Source of the DNA: Candidatus Schekmanbacteria bacterium RIFCSPLOWO2_02_FULL_38_14
Lineage (GTDB): Bacteria; Schekmanbacteria; GWA2-38-11
Direction of reading: 5' to 3'
Length of the DNA stretch: 62,225 nt
Assembly: GCA_001790855.1 (NCBI GenBank)
Contig: MGDH01000019.1
Span: forward strand, 1 to 62,225
Position numbers and translations under genes: made by a program. The notes under the pieces are model-generated. The model worked only from the letters and a program-made list of their open reading frames with translations. It did no database searches and was not told the origin of the DNA. Below, in pieces: positions 1-9,005 of this stretch. The number at the start of each line of letters is the position of its first letter. Position 1 is the stretch's first letter.

Positions 1-83
1 CCATGGAGAAGGAACTGAGGTTTGCAATAAGAGAGGGAGGAAGAACAGTGGGCGCGGGAGTAATAAGCGAAATAATTGCTTAA
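1..83 (+). CDS. tuf: Elongation factor Tu, C-terminal end (partial)
   Basis: The window opens inside this gene. The last 26 codons are visible and contain the FAIREGGRTVGAGV stretch that lies near the C terminus of EF-Tu, the GTPase that carries aminoacyl-tRNA to the ribosome. The stop codon is TAA at 81-83, and rpsJ follows after 9 bases. A tuf-rpsJ junction is the usual link between the str and S10 ribosomal operons. Everything upstream is outside the window. Confidence 0.95.
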   Translation, partial: MEKELRFAIREGGRTVGAGVISEIIA

Positions 84-92
84 GAAGGAAAT

Positions 93-401
93 ATGATAAA
101 CCAAAAAATCAGAATAAGGCTTAAAGCCTATGACCATAGGGTACTGGATAAATCTACAAAGGAGATTGTTGATACTGCTGTAAGAACAGGTGCAAAGATA
201 GCAGGACCAATACCTTTACCAACTACAATAAACAGATATACTGTTCTGCGGTCGCCCCATGTTGACAAGAAATCAAGAGAGCAGTTTGAGATTAGAACTC
301 ATAAGAGGGTAGTTGATATTTTAGAGCCAACACCCCAAACAGTTGACGCTCTTATGAAGCTTAATCTGTCAGCAGGGGTTGATGTGGAAATTAAACTGTA
401 A
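93..401 (+). CDS. rpsJ: 30S ribosomal protein S10
   Basis: S10 is a component of the 30S head and, in many bacteria, also the NusE transcription antitermination factor. The 102-residue length is typical, and the N terminus ([16 protein letters not shown]) and the PIPLPT segment are family hallmarks. The ATG is preceded by an AAGGAA ribosome-binding site. It opens the S10 operon immediately after tuf, so it is probably co-transcribed with both neighbours. Confidence 0.98.
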   Translation: MINQKIRIRLKAYDHRVLDKSTKEIVDTAVRTGAKIAGPIPLPTTINRYTVLRSPHVDKKSREQFEIRTHKRVVDILEPTPQTVDALMKLNLSAGVDVEIKL

Positions 402-415
402 GGCAGGAGAAGATT

Positions 416-1042
416 TTGGCAGTAGAAGGGATTTTTGGAAAGAAAATAGAGATGTCTCAGGTTTTTACCAAGGACGGTGAAGCTGTTCCCATTACTGCTA
501 TTGAACTCTGTCCTTGCAGGATTACTCAGATAAAAAATGCAAAGACTGACGGGTACAATGCGATTCAGATTGCTCTGGGTGTGGTGAAGAAAAAGCCATC
601 AAATCCCATCAAAGGGCACTTTAAAAAAAGCGGAGCAGTCCCAGCTAGATATTTGAAAGAGATACGGGTTGCTGATTTGACAGATGCGAAGCTGGGAGAT
701 GAGCTTAAAATCGATATATTTAAAGAAGGTGAAAAGGTTGATGTTACAGGGGTTTCAAAAGGGAAGGGTTTTGCAGGTGTAATTAAAAGATATAGTTTCA
801 GCGGTGGTCCTGCTACCCACGGCTCAAGATTCCATCGCACTCTTGGTTCAATAGGAAGCCGTAAACCCAAAAGGGTTTTTAAGGGCAAAAAGATGCCCGG
901 AAGAATGGGCGGGGAAAATGTTACTGTTCAAAATTTAGAGGTTGAAAGGATTATTCCTGATAAGAATCTGATTCTGATAAAAGGAGCTGTTCCCGGAGCA
1001 AAGGGAGGCTTAATTTTTATAAAAAAGGCTGTTAAGGTATGA
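416..1042 (+). CDS. rplC: 50S ribosomal protein L3
   Basis: L3 is an early-assembly 50S protein near the peptidyl transferase centre. The 208 residues match the family length. The GGPATHGS segment around residues 130-137 belongs to the conserved central extension that reaches into 23S rRNA. Translation starts at a TTG codon, placed by the GCAGGAGA ribosome-binding site just upstream and by the typical MAVEGIFGKK start. The stop overlaps the rplD start as ATGA, which suggests translational coupling. Confidence 0.97.
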   Translation: MAVEGIFGKKIEMSQVFTKDGEAVPITAIELCPCRITQIKNAKTDGYNAIQIALGVVKKKPSNPIKGHFKKSGAVPARYLKEIRVADLTDAKLGDELKIDIFKEGEKVDVTGVSKGKGFAGVIKRYSFSGGPATHGSRFHRTLGSIGSRKPKRVFKGKKMPGRMGGENVTVQNLEVERIIPDKNLILIKGAVPGAKGGLIFIKKAVKV

Positions 1043-1662
1043 GTTCAATAGCTGTATTAAATTCAGAAAACAAAAAAGTTAAGGAAATTGACTTTCTGCC
1101 AAAGGTTTCACTGGAAAAGGTGAATCTTTCTGTGGTGCAGCAGGCAGTAATAAACAGGCTTGCCAACTCCAGGAAAGGAACAGCATCAACAAAGGACCGT
1201 TCAGAGGTAAATTACAGTACTGTTAAACTCTACAGACAGAAAGGAACAGGCAGAGCAAGAGCAGGCTCCAGAAAGTCTCCTGTGAGGGTTGGAGGCGGAA
1301 CAATTTTCGGGCCAAAGCCAAGGGATTACTCTTACAGCATTCCAAAGAAGGCAAGGAGAAAGGCTGTACGCTCTGTTATATCTGAAAAATACAGGAATGG
1401 GGATATTTTGGTTGTAGAGGATATAAATCTTGGGGAGATCAAGACAAAGGCTTTAAGAAAGATGCTTGACGGATTTGGAGTGAGCAGTTCAGCCTTGATT
1501 CTGATGGGAGAACGGGATGAGATTTTGAGAAAATCGGCAAGGAATCTCCCTGATGTCAGGGTTTTAAATATTAATAATATAAACACCTATGATCTTTTAA
1601 ATCATAAGAAATTAATCATAAAAGAAAAAGACCTTGCTCATTTAGAGGAGATGTTAGGCTAA
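1039..1662 (+). CDS. rplD: 50S ribosomal protein L4
   Basis: L4 lines the peptide exit tunnel, and in enterobacteria it represses its own operon. The 207 residues fit the family. The arginine- and glycine-rich tunnel loop (QKGTGRARAGSRKSP) falls at about residues 68-82. The ATG overlaps the rplC stop by 4 bases, and the stop overlaps the rplW ATG by one base (TAATG), so the three genes are tightly coupled. No L4-dependent leader is visible because the operon reads in from tuf. Confidence 0.97.
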   Translation: MSSIAVLNSENKKVKEIDFLPKVSLEKVNLSVVQQAVINRLANSRKGTASTKDRSEVNYSTVKLYRQKGTGRARAGSRKSPVRVGGGTIFGPKPRDYSYSIPKKARRKAVRSVISEKYRNGDILVVEDINLGEIKTKALRKMLDGFGVSSSALILMGERDEILRKSARNLPDVRVLNINNINTYDLLNHKKLIIKEKDLAHLEEMLG

Positions 1663-1955
1663 TGAAGCTCAATCCCCATAATATAATTAAGTCACCTATA
1701 GTAACAGAGAAGAGCAATATTATTAAGGACAGTTTAAATAAGGTTGTATTTGCTGTTGACAAAGGTGCAAATAAAGTTCAGGTAAAAAATGCTGTTCAGT
1801 ATCTTTTTAAAGTCAAGATTGACAGGGTTCATCTGATGAATGTTAAGGGAAAAACAAAAAATTTCGGAAGATTTCATGGGAAAAGGCCTGACTGGAAAAA
1901 AGCAATTATAACTCTCAAGGAAGGGGAAAAGATAGAGCTTTTTGAGGGAGCGTAA
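1662..1955 (+). CDS. rplW: 50S ribosomal protein L23
   Basis: L23 sits at the tunnel exit and serves as the docking site for trigger factor and signal recognition particle. The product is 97 residues, the usual size. The SPIVTEKS motif near the N terminus and the basic C-terminal half (GRFHGKRPDWKKAI) are typical. The gene overlaps rplD by one base. It is followed by a 110-base gap made of dispersed filler repeat, which is unusually long for this operon. Confidence 0.97.
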   Translation: MKLNPHNIIKSPIVTEKSNIIKDSLNKVVFAVDKGANKVQVKNAVQYLFKVKIDRVHLMNVKGKTKNFGRFHGKRPDWKKAIITLKEGEKIELFEGA

Positions 1956-2065
1956 GGGTTAATCACTGCAAAATCAAAAAATTAAAGATTTAAGTTTTGA
2001 TATGTAATTTTGATTTTTGAACTTTGAATTTAATAAACTTTTAAAATTTATTACAGGAACAAGAT
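1956..2065 (+). repeat. Dispersed AT-rich filler inside the S10 operon
   Basis: The gap between rplW and rplB contains short alternating runs such as AAAATCAAAAATTAAAG and TTTTGAACTTTGAATTT. The same word family recurs at 4981-5040, 35625-35665, 37718-37760 and 55080-55125 in this window. It looks like a genome-wide intergenic repeat that has entered an otherwise compact operon. No gene or clear terminator is seen. Confidence 0.5.
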
Positions 2066-2887
2066 ATGCCATTAAAATCATATAGCCCGACTTCTCCTGG
2101 CAGAAGATTTCAGACTTCGGTTGATTTTGGTGAAATCACCAGGAAAAAACCTGAAAAATCATTGCTTCTTCCAATAAAAAAGACTGGCGGAAGAAACAGT
2201 TATGGAAGAATAACGAGCAGGTATATAGGAGGAGGGCATAAAAGGGCTTACCGCTTAATAGATTTTAAAAGGGATAAAGCAGGAATACCGGGAAGGGTGG
2301 ACTCAATAGAGTATGACCCTAACAGGTCATGCTTCATTGCTCTTATTGTTTATAAGGATGGGGAGAAGAGGTATATTTTGGCTCCGCTAAAACTCAAAGT
2401 CGGAGAGGGAGTGGAATCAGGCTCTGATGCTGAGGTCAAAGACGGCAATGCAATGCAAATTAAAAATATGCCTCTTGGATCTGTCATCCATAATATAGAA
2501 CTTACACCCGGAAAAGGCGGACAGATAGCAAGAAGTGCCGGAAGCTATGCGCAACTTATAGCAAAAGAGGGAAAATTTGCACATTTGAGGCTTCCCTCAG
2601 GAGAGATAAGGCTTGTAAATGCTAATTGCTGTGCAACTTTCGGACAGCTTGGAAACATAGACCACGAAAATGCTTCTATGGGTAAAGCAGGAAGAAACAG
2701 ATGGCTTGGCATAAAACCAAGAAACAGGGGTGTTACAATGAATCCTGTTGACCATCCCCACGGTGGTGGCGAAGGGAAAACTTCCGGAGGAAGGCATCCG
2801 TGTACACCATGGGGTAAGCCAACAAAAGGATATAAAACTGTTAGAAAGAAGAAGACAGATATTTATATTCTGAAAAAGAGAAAATAA
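2066..2887 (+). CDS. rplB: 50S ribosomal protein L2
   Basis: L2 is needed for subunit association and peptidyl transferase activity. The product has 273 residues, as expected. The [13 protein letters not shown] motif, with its functionally important histidine, lies near residues 225-237. The [12 protein letters not shown] and ARSAGSYAQ segments are also conserved family blocks. A CAGGAAC ribosome-binding site precedes the ATG. rpsS follows after 8 bases. Confidence 0.98.
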   Translation: MPLKSYSPTSPGRRFQTSVDFGEITRKKPEKSLLLPIKKTGGRNSYGRITSRYIGGGHKRAYRLIDFKRDKAGIPGRVDSIEYDPNRSCFIALIVYKDGEKRYILAPLKLKVGEGVESGSDAEVKDGNAMQIKNMPLGSVIHNIELTPGKGGQIARSAGSYAQLIAKEGKFAHLRLPSGEIRLVNANCCATFGQLGNIDHENASMGKAGRNRWLGIKPRNRGVTMNPVDHPHGGGEGKTSGGRHPCTPWGKPTKGYKTVRKKKTDIYILKKRK

Positions 2888-2895
2888 GGAGAGTA

Positions 2896-3186
2896 ATGTC
2901 TAGGTCAATAAAAAAAGGTCCATATATTGATGAAAAGCTTCAGAAAAAAATTAAATCTCTGCAGGATAGCGGGGAACAGAAAGTAATAAAAAGCTGGGCA
3001 AGAAATTCTACAGTCGTGCCTGAGTTTGTTGGTTACACCATTGCCATTCATAACGGCAAAAAATTTATTCCCGTCTATGTGACAGAAAATATGGTTGGAC
3101 ATAAACTCGGTGAGTTTGCTCCAACAAGGATTTTTAAGAGTCATAGCAGCACCAGCAAAACTGAAAAAACAACAAAGGTAAGTTAA
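2896..3186 (+). CDS. rpsS: 30S ribosomal protein S19
   Basis: S19 is a 30S head protein that binds 16S rRNA together with S13. The 96 residues match the family. [11 protein letters not shown] at the N terminus and [11 protein letters not shown] in the C-terminal half are signature blocks. An AAGGAGAG ribosome-binding site precedes the ATG. The C-terminal tail is rich in Ser, Thr and Lys, which is variable in this family. Confidence 0.97.
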   Translation: MSRSIKKGPYIDEKLQKKIKSLQDSGEQKVIKSWARNSTVVPEFVGYTIAIHNGKKFIPVYVTENMVGHKLGEFAPTRIFKSHSSTSKTEKTTKVS

Positions 3187-3209
3187 TATCAAGGGATAGA
3201 AGAGTTTCT

Positions 3210-3593
3210 ATGGAGAATAAGGAAAAAGTTAATATCGAGGCAAGAGCAATACTGCGGTTCATCAGGGTTGCTCCAAGAAAAGCAAGGCTTGTTGTGGACC
3301 TGATAAGAGGGAAGATGGTAAACGAAGCCCTGGCAATCCTGGATTTCTCACCTAAGTATGTTTCTCCTTTGCTTAAAAAAGTACTCAATTCGGCTGTATC
3401 TAATGCTATGAAAATTGCAGAAAACAAGAATTCCAAGATTGATTTGGATAAATTATTTATAAAGAGTGTAAACGTTGATGAAGGACCTATGCTTAAACGC
3501 TATATGCCAAGGGCAATGGGCAGGGCAACTTTAATAAGAAAAAGGACAAGTCATATAAAAATAGTTTTAGGGGAAGTTTCCAGAAGTTCTTAA
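3210..3593 (+). CDS. rplV: 50S ribosomal protein L22
   Basis: L22 is a tunnel-wall protein whose beta-hairpin reaches into the exit tunnel. The product has 127 residues. The N-terminal half contains the conserved ARAILRFIRVAPRKARLV block. The C-terminal hairpin carries RYMPRAMGRATLIRKRTSHI, the region where macrolide-resistance changes map in other bacteria. The first 10 residues are a short charged extension. It sits between rpsS and rpsC in standard order. Confidence 0.97.
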   Translation: MENKEKVNIEARAILRFIRVAPRKARLVVDLIRGKMVNEALAILDFSPKYVSPLLKKVLNSAVSNAMKIAENKNSKIDLDKLFIKSVNVDEGPMLKRYMPRAMGRATLIRKRTSHIKIVLGEVSRSS

Positions 3594-3611
3594 TTTTAAG
3601 AGGAGTTTTGC

Positions 3612-4298
3612 TTGGGACAGAAAGTTCATCCTATAGGTTTCAGATTAGGAATAAACAAGACTTGGGACTCAAAATGGTTTGCTAAAAAGAATTATGCCAA
3701 GTTTTTACACGAAGATTTAAAAATTCGTAAATTCGTAAAAAACAGGCTTGAAAGGGCCGGGGTTTCCAGAGTTGAGATTGAAAGAGCTTCTGACAATTTA
3801 AGAGTGAATATCTACTCTGCAAGGCCTGGGATAATTATTGGGAAAAAGGGTTTAGAGGTTGACAGACTTAAGGAAGACCTCAAAAAGTTTATTTCAAAAA
3901 GCATAAGCATAACCATAAACATTAACGAGATAAAAAGGGCTGAGATAGATGCGCAGCTTGTTGCTGAAAATGTTGCCTTACAGCTTGAGAGAAGGGTTGC
4001 TTTCAGAAGGGCAATGAAAAAAAATGTTTCATCTGCCCTGAGGTTTGGCGCTCAGGGGATAAAGGTGACCTGCGCCGGAAGACTTGGAGGGGCAGAGATA
4101 GCCAGGACCGAATGGTTCAGGGAGGGAAGGGTTCCGCTTCATACAATAAGGGCTGATATTGACTACGGAGTTGCTGAAGCAAGAACAACATACGGTGTTA
4201 TTGGCGTGAAGGTGTGGATTTTCAAGGGAGAAATATTGTCTGAATATACAAAAGAGCCAAAGGTTAAACCCGGTAAAGGAGAAGCCTTTCAGTCTTGA
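3612..4298 (+). CDS. rpsC: 30S ribosomal protein S3
   Basis: S3 forms part of the mRNA entry channel on the 30S subunit. The product has 228 residues. It starts [13 protein letters not shown], followed by a KH domain with the [11 protein letters not shown] loop at about residues 70-80 and the C-terminal domain with [10 protein letters not shown]. The start is a TTG codon 6 bases after a perfect AGGAG site. The C terminus is shorter than in enterobacteria, as in many other phyla. Confidence 0.97.
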   Translation: MGQKVHPIGFRLGINKTWDSKWFAKKNYAKFLHEDLKIRKFVKNRLERAGVSRVEIERASDNLRVNIYSARPGIIIGKKGLEVDRLKEDLKKFISKSISITININEIKRAEIDAQLVAENVALQLERRVAFRRAMKKNVSSALRFGAQGIKVTCAGRLGGAEIARTEWFREGRVPLHTIRADIDYGVAEARTTYGVIGVKVWIFKGEILSEYTKEPKVKPGKGEAFQS

Positions 4299-4319
4299 TT
4301 GGAGGTTTAAAGAGGTAAG

Positions 4320-4739
4320 ATGTTAATACCCAAGAGAACGAAATACAGAAAACAGCAGAAGGGAAGAACACGGGGGAAGGCTTCTTCAGGGGCAACACTG
4401 AGTTTTGGTGAGTTTGGACTGAAAGCCCTTCAACCAGGAAGAATTACAGAAAGACAGATAGAGGCAGCAAGAATTGCAATAACCCGCTGTATGAAAAGAG
4501 GCGGGAAGGTATGGATAAGAATTTTTGCTGACAAACCTATGTCAAAAAAGCCTGCTGAGACAAGAATGGGAAAAGGAAAAGGAACTCCGGAATTCTGGGT
4601 TGCTCCGGTCAAGGCAGGAAGAATACTCTATGAAATGGACGGAGTTGAACTTGAAGTTGCAAAAGAGGCAATGAGATTAGCCTCACATAAACTATCCATA
4701 GCAACCAAGTTTGTATCAAGGCACTCAAAAACCCTGTAA
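4320..4739 (+). CDS. rplP: 50S ribosomal protein L16
   Basis: L16 organises the A-site region of 23S rRNA and is essential for late 50S assembly. The 139-residue length is standard. Family blocks visible are [16 protein letters not shown] at the start, the [13 protein letters not shown] helix and [12 protein letters not shown] in the loop. A GAGGTAAG site precedes the ATG. The order rpsC-rplP-rpmC is canonical. Confidence 0.97.
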   Translation: MLIPKRTKYRKQQKGRTRGKASSGATLSFGEFGLKALQPGRITERQIEAARIAITRCMKRGGKVWIRIFADKPMSKKPAETRMGKGKGTPEFWVAPVKAGRILYEMDGVELEVAKEAMRLASHKLSIATKFVSRHSKTL

Positions 4740-4769
4740 GCTATAGAAGAATGAGGTTTGAAACCAGAT

Positions 4770-4964
4770 ATGAAATCAAGCGAAATAAGAGAACTGACTC
4801 TTGATGAGATGAAAAAGAAAGAGAAAGACATCAGGGAGGAGATTTTTAACCTGAAGTTCAGATTATCTTCAGGACAGCTTGAAGACCCGTCAAAGATTAA
4901 ATTGGCAAGAAAGGATCTTGCAAGGGTTCTTACTATAATGGAAGAGAAGCAAAAATCCAGTTAA
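4770..4964 (+). CDS. rpmC: 50S ribosomal protein L29
   Basis: L29 lies at the tunnel exit beside L23. From the ATG at 4770 it has 64 residues, starting MKSSEIREL and containing the helical NLKFRLSSGQLEDPSKI segment. An in-frame TTG at 4758 would add four residues. I chose 4770 because it gives the classical N terminus and the GAGG upstream sits only one base from the TTG. The spacing to 4770 is rather long, so the exact start is uncertain. Confidence 0.93.
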   Translation: MKSSEIRELTLDEMKKKEKDIREEIFNLKFRLSSGQLEDPSKIKLARKDLARVLTIMEEKQKSS

Positions 4965-5053
4965 TATGGATTAATGATAAAGCTCAAAGGACAAAATCCA
5001 AATTACAGAAAATTTGAGCCTTGAATTTTGAATTTTTTAAATCAGGTGAATAA
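4965..5053 (+). repeat. Dispersed AT-rich filler between rpmC and rpsQ
   Basis: This 89-base gap carries the same kind of filler words seen elsewhere (AGCTCAAAGGACAAAATCC and TTGAATTTTGAATTTTT) and ends in the rpsQ ribosome-binding site. It is the second invasion of this repeat type into the ribosomal operon. No gene is visible in it. Confidence 0.45.
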
Positions 5054-5320
5054 GTGGAAAAGACAAAAGTTTTAAAAGGGAAAATAGGATTAGTTGTCAG
5101 CGACAGGATGAATAAAACTGTAGTAGTTGCAATAGAGAACCGTGTAATGCATAAAAGGTATAAAAAAATTATTAAAAAGACTTCAAAGTTTAAAGCCCAT
5201 GATGAGAAGAACAAATGCAAGGTGGGCGATAAAGTTCGTATTGTAGAATGCAGACCTTTAAGCAAGGGAAAAAGAACTAGGGTAGTTGAAGTAATAGAAA
5301 GAGCCAAGAGAAATGGGTAA
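5054..5320 (+). CDS. rpsQ: 30S ribosomal protein S17
   Basis: S17 is a primary 16S rRNA-binding protein with an OB fold. The product has 88 residues, with the family motifs [14 protein letters not shown] and [17 protein letters not shown]. Translation starts at GTG, with AGGTGA about 5 bases upstream. Filler repeat separates it from rpmC, but gene order is standard and rplN follows after 24 bases. Confidence 0.97.
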   Translation: MEKTKVLKGKIGLVVSDRMNKTVVVAIENRVMHKRYKKIIKKTSKFKAHDEKNKCKVGDKVRIVECRPLSKGKRTRVVEVIERAKRNG

Positions 5321-5344
5321 TCTGGCTTTGAATGGAGTGTTTTA

Positions 5345-5713
5345 ATGATTCAGTCGCAGACTAATTTAGTTGTTGCAGATAATTCAGGCGCAAAAAGGAT
5401 TCAGTGTATCCTGGTTCTTGGAGGCTCAAGAAGAAGGTATGCTCAGATTGGAGATGTGATAAGGGCTTCAGTAAAAGAAGCAGTTCCTGATAGTACTGTT
5501 AAAAAGGGAGAAGTGGTTTATGCAGTTATTGTAAGAACAAGCAAAGAGTTGGGAAGGCCTGATGGTTCTTATATAAGATTTGATGATAATGCTGCAGTTA
5601 TAATAAATGTCCAGAAGGAGCCTGTAGGTACAAGAATTTTTGGACCTGTTGCGAGAGAGTTAAGGAAAAAAAATTTTATGAAAATAATTTCCTTGGCTCC
5701 AGAGGTACTGTAA
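5345..5713 (+). CDS. rplN: 50S ribosomal protein L14
   Basis: L14 lies at the subunit interface and contacts 16S rRNA. The 122-residue length is typical. [19 protein letters not shown] at the N terminus is almost invariant in bacteria, and the [13 protein letters not shown] block is near the C terminus. A GGAG site precedes the ATG. It is the first of the spc-type genes after rpsQ and is probably part of one long transcript. Confidence 0.98.
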   Translation: MIQSQTNLVVADNSGAKRIQCILVLGGSRRRYAQIGDVIRASVKEAVPDSTVKKGEVVYAVIVRTSKELGRPDGSYIRFDDNAAVIINVQKEPVGTRIFGPVARELRKKNFMKIISLAPEVL

Positions 5714-5733
5714 GTTTTATTGAGGAGAGATTC

Positions 5734-6063
5734 ATGGCAGTTAGTGCGCCTGTGAGAAAGAATGATTTTGTTGTGGTAATAGCAGGGAAAGAAAAAGGCA
5801 AGAAAGGGAAAGTTTTAAAAGTTTTGCCAAAGAAAGAAAGGGTTGTTGTAGAAAAAGTTAATTTTATAAAAAGGCATACCCGTCCAACTTCTCAGCAGAA
5901 ACAGGGTGGAATAATTGAGAAAGAGGGACCTCTTCACTGGTCAAAGGTTATGATTCTTTGCAATAAATGCGAGAAACCCGTAAGAACCGGAAGAAAAGAA
6001 CTTTCTGATGGAATAAAGGTGAGAATCTGTAAAAAATGCGGGGAAACAATAGAGGCTAAGTAA
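5734..6063 (+). CDS. rplX: 50S ribosomal protein L24 with a four-cysteine C terminus
   Basis: L24 is an assembly-initiator protein of the 50S subunit. The KOW motif ([19 protein letters not shown]) covers residues 9-27. The 109-residue product ends in a domain with two CxxC pairs (CNKC and CKKC), the arrangement seen in the zinc-ribbon-like form of bacterial L24. An AGGAGAG site precedes the ATG. Gene order is canonical, with rplE 16 bases downstream. Confidence 0.96.
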   Translation: MAVSAPVRKNDFVVVIAGKEKGKKGKVLKVLPKKERVVVEKVNFIKRHTRPTSQQKQGGIIEKEGPLHWSKVMILCNKCEKPVRTGRKELSDGIKVRICKKCGETIEAK

Positions 6064-6079
6064 TGGTGTTGAAAAGATT

Positions 6080-6619
6080 ATGGCAGTGTTAAAGGAAAAA
6101 TATAAAAAAGAAATTGTAAAAAAAATGATGAAGGACTTTGGTTACAAAAACATTATGGAAGTCCCAAGGCTTGCAAAGATTATTATTAACATGGGTTTGG
6201 GTGAAGCCATTCAGAATGCAAAAGCTGTAGATGCGGCTACTGGAGAACTTACGGCTATCAGCGGGCAGAAACCAATAGTTACTAAGGCAAAAAAATCTAT
6301 TGCCACTTTCAAGCTGAGAGAGGGAATGTCCATAGGATGTAAAGTCACTCTAAGAGGAAAGAGGATGTATGAGTTCTTTGACAGGCTTGTAAATGCATCA
6401 CTTCCAAGAATCAGGGATTTTAAAGGAATTTCAGGAAGGTCTTTTGACGGGAGAGGTAATTTTACTTTTGGACTGAAAGAGCAGATTATCTTTCCTGAAA
6501 TAGATTATGACAAGATAGACAAATTAAGAGGTATGAACATAACGATTGCTACTACAGCCATGAACGATGAAGAAGGAAAGGCGCTTCTAAAATATCTCGG
6601 GATGCCTTTCAGGAATTAA
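6080..6619 (+). CDS. rplE: 50S ribosomal protein L5
   Basis: L5 binds 5S rRNA and contacts P-site tRNA. The product has 179 residues, with the conserved blocks [11 protein letters not shown] (about residues 33-43), TGQKP-like [14 protein letters not shown], and the [18 protein letters not shown] segment. It follows rplX in standard order and precedes the zinc-type rpsN. Nothing is out of place. Confidence 0.97.
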   Translation: MAVLKEKYKKEIVKKMMKDFGYKNIMEVPRLAKIIINMGLGEAIQNAKAVDAATGELTAISGQKPIVTKAKKSIATFKLREGMSIGCKVTLRGKRMYEFFDRLVNASLPRIRDFKGISGRSFDGRGNFTFGLKEQIIFPEIDYDKIDKLRGMNITIATTAMNDEEGKALLKYLGMPFRN

Positions 6620-6645
6620 TAAGTTTACAGAGGATTAAATCTTTA

Positions 6646-6831
6646 ATGGCAAAAAAATCATTGATTGCAAAGTCTAAGAGGGTCCCGAAGTTCAAGGTCA
6701 GGTTATATAGCAGATGCCGTATATGCGGAAGACCGCGTGCCTATCTTAGAAAATTTGAAATGTGCAGAATATGCTTCAGAAAACTGGCTCTGCAGGGACA
6801 GATACCAGGGGTGATAAAAGCAAGCTGGTAA
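6646..6831 (+). CDS. rpsN: 30S ribosomal protein S14, zinc-binding type
   Basis: At 61 residues this is the short, zinc-binding form of S14. The four zinc ligands are visible as C24-x2-C27 and C40-x2-C43. The protein sits in the 30S head next to S3 and S10. Its gene lies between rplE and rpsH as usual. The presence of the zinc form, together with zinc-type L36, means the core set does not show a zinc-independent substitution here. Confidence 0.97.
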   Translation: MAKKSLIAKSKRVPKFKVRLYSRCRICGRPRAYLRKFEMCRICFRKLALQGQIPGVIKASW

Positions 6832-6874
6832 TTGTTGCATTTGTAAATCTGTTTTATATAGGAATAAAGAAGAA

Positions 6875-7270
6875 ATGGTAACAGATCCAATAGCAGATAT
6901 GCTGACAAGAGTAAGGAATGCCCTAAGGGCAGGCCATGATAAGGTGGATATTGATGCTTCAACTCTAAAACTTGAGATTGCACGTATTCTTGAAGAGGAA
7001 GGGTTTATTAAGAAATATAAATTCATAAAGGACAACAAGCAGGGATTAATAAGAATAAGCCTCAAATATGATGATGAAGGGCTTCCGGTAATTTCAGGTT
7101 TAAAAAGAATAAGCAAATGCGGACGCCGCATTTATGCTGGGAAAGATGCTATACCTAAAGTTCTTGATGGATTGGGAGTTGCTATTCTCTCCACTTCTAA
7201 AGGAATAATAACTGATAAAAGATGCAGGAAAGAGGGGGTTGGCGGAGAGATTTTATGCGAGGTCTGGTAA
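6875..7270 (+). CDS. rpsH: 30S ribosomal protein S8
   Basis: S8 is a primary 16S rRNA binder and, in enterobacteria, the translational repressor of the spc operon. The product has 131 residues, begins [16 protein letters not shown] and carries the C-terminal [23 protein letters not shown] block that contacts rRNA (positions 7190-7260). The ribosome-binding site is weak (AGAAGAA). I cannot tell from the sequence whether it binds the rplE region of its own mRNA. Confidence 0.97.
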   Translation: MVTDPIADMLTRVRNALRAGHDKVDIDASTLKLEIARILEEEGFIKKYKFIKDNKQGLIRISLKYDDEGLPVISGLKRISKCGRRIYAGKDAIPKVLDGLGVAILSTSKGIITDKRCRKEGVGGEILCEVW

Positions 7271-7322
7271 ATAGGGCGATTACAGCAATCAGAAAATTTA
7301 TATTAAGAGCGGGAAAGTAAAA

Positions 7323-7859
7323 ATGTCAAGGGTAGGGAAAAAAGTTATTGTATACCCCAAGGAAGTTACAATTGGGATTTCAAAAGACAGGATTGATGTT
7401 CAGGGTCCGCTTGGAAAACTCTCCTGTGAAATTCCTTCAAAAATAAAAATTGAAAAGAATTCTGAAGGGCTATCGATTACTCTTCTCAGTCAGGAAAGGA
7501 CTGACAAACCGATTCACGGATTACTAAGAAGCCTAGTTAATAATATGGTTACAGGCGTTGTTAAAGGATTTCAGAAAAAGCTTGAGATAAGAGGAGTCGG
7601 ATACAAGGCACAGATACAGGGAGGAAAACTGGTTTTAAATCTGGGTTTTTCTCACCCTGTTGTGTATGAAATCCCTGCAGGGATGAAAATTGATGTGGAA
7701 AAGCAGACTGAGCTGACAATCAAGGGGGCGGATAAACAACTTGTAGGTCAAATTGCAGCTGAAATAAGGGGGTTTTTTCCTCCTGAGCCCTATAAGGGTA
7801 AGGGCATAAGATATATAGATGAGGTGGTAAAAACCAAAGTCGGAAAGACTGGCGCTTAA
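7323..7859 (+). CDS. rplF: 50S ribosomal protein L6
   Basis: L6 lies near the factor-binding site and the sarcin-ricin loop. The product has 178 residues in two similar half domains. The C-terminal signature PEPYKGKGIRYIDE is near residues 153-166. The N terminus starts MSRVGKKVI. The 52-base gap after rpsH has no recognisable structure. rplR follows with a TTG start. Confidence 0.97.
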   Translation: MSRVGKKVIVYPKEVTIGISKDRIDVQGPLGKLSCEIPSKIKIEKNSEGLSITLLSQERTDKPIHGLLRSLVNNMVTGVVKGFQKKLEIRGVGYKAQIQGGKLVLNLGFSHPVVYEIPAGMKIDVEKQTELTIKGADKQLVGQIAAEIRGFFPPEPYKGKGIRYIDEVVKTKVGKTGA

Positions 7860-7896
7860 ACTGCTTCATATGAGATTTTAAAAAGAGGGGATTCAT

Positions 7897-8265
7897 TTGG
7901 CTATAAGATTGAATAGAAGAGAAGCAAGGGTATCAAGACACAAGAAGATAAGAAAAAAAATCAGAGGTACATCTGAGGTTCCAAGGCTATCAGTGTTTAA
8001 AAGCTCAAGGCATCTATATGCTCAGATTATCAATGATGATAACGGAAACACAATGGCTGCTTTCTCCACTCTTAAACCTGAGTTCAAAGAGAAAATGAAA
8101 AAGAGCAGTACCATTGAGTCTGCAAAGGTTGTTGGGGAATTTATAGCTGAGCAGGCAAAAAAGTTAGGCATAGAAAAAGTAAGATTTGACAGAGGAGGAT
8201 TCCCTTTTCACGGAAGAATAAAAGCTCTGGCTGACGCAGCAAGAGAAAAGGGTTTAAAGTTTTAG
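7897..8265 (+). CDS. rplR: 50S ribosomal protein L18
   Basis: L18 binds 5S rRNA with L5 and L25. The product has 122 residues, with a basic N-terminal tail ([19 protein letters not shown]) and the conserved C-terminal [23 protein letters not shown] block. It starts at TTG behind a strong AGAGGGG site. It is co-directional with rplF and rpsE and only 7 bases from the latter. Confidence 0.97.
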   Translation: MAIRLNRREARVSRHKKIRKKIRGTSEVPRLSVFKSSRHLYAQIINDDNGNTMAAFSTLKPEFKEKMKKSSTIESAKVVGEFIAEQAKKLGIEKVRFDRGGFPFHGRIKALADAAREKGLKF

Positions 8266-8272
8266 GAGTCAT

Positions 8273-8782
8273 ATGGATTTGAATAAAGCAGATATGATTG
8301 ATGAGATTAAACTGGTAGACAAAGTAGTTCACATAAGCAGGGTAGCCAAGGTTGTAAAGGGAGGAAGAAGGTTTAGTTTTTCTGCCCTTGTTGTGGCAGG
8401 AGATGGTGAGGGGCATATAGGAGTTGGACTTGGGAAGGCAAATGAGGTCCCTGATGCAATAAGAAAGGGGCTTGAAAGAGCAAAAAAGAATTTAACTAAA
8501 ATTGTATTAAAAGGAACTACAATACCTCATAAGGTACTCGGTTGTTATGGCAGCAGCAGGGTGCTTTTGAAGCCTGCAACTAAGGGAACAGGTATAATAG
8601 CAGGCGGGGCAATAAGGTCTGTGCTTGAGAGTGCAGGAGTTTCAGATATTCTTACTAAGTCTCTTGGCTCAAATAACCCGCACAATGTTGTCAAAGCTAC
8701 TCTGGACGGTCTTAAAAAATTAAAAAGTGTTGAAGATGTGGCAAGAAACAGGGGAATAGAAATAGAAAAAATCTTATCTTAG
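8273..8782 (+). CDS. rpsE: 30S ribosomal protein S5
   Basis: S5 takes part in mRNA entry and decoding accuracy. The product has 169 residues. The dsRNA-binding-like N-terminal domain includes [21 protein letters not shown], the loop altered in spectinomycin-resistant bacteria. The C-terminal domain includes [19 protein letters not shown]. An AGGAG site lies directly upstream of the ATG. Order and spacing are standard. Confidence 0.97.
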   Translation: MDLNKADMIDEIKLVDKVVHISRVAKVVKGGRRFSFSALVVAGDGEGHIGVGLGKANEVPDAIRKGLERAKKNLTKIVLKGTTIPHKVLGCYGSSRVLLKPATKGTGIIAGGAIRSVLESAGVSDILTKSLGSNNPHNVVKATLDGLKKLKSVEDVARNRGIEIEKILS

Positions 8783-8792
8783 GTGATTTGCT

Positions 8793-8996
8793 GTGGCTAA
8801 GGAACAGAAAAAAAAATTGCGGGTAACACTGATTAAAAGTGTTATAGGAACGACAAAAAACCAGAGAGCAACTGTAATAGGGCTCGGGTTAAAAAAAATA
8901 AACCAGACGGTTGAAAAAAAAAATATTCCGGAGATTAGAGGGATGATAAATAAGATTTCTCACCTTCTTGAGGTAGAGGAAATTAAATTAAAATAG
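8793..8996 (+). CDS. rpmD: 50S ribosomal protein L30
   Basis: L30 is a small 50S protein. The 67-residue product contains the [23 protein letters not shown] block (positions 8824-8892) with the short hydrophobic-basic pattern of the family. Translation starts at GTG behind TAGGTGA. Some bacterial lineages lack L30, but here it is present between rpsE and rplO as in Proteobacteria and Firmicutes. Confidence 0.96.
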   Translation: MAKEQKKKLRVTLIKSVIGTTKNQRATVIGLGLKKINQTVEKKNIPEIRGMINKISHLLEVEEIKLK

Positions 8997-9005
8997 AGAG
9001 GTAAT

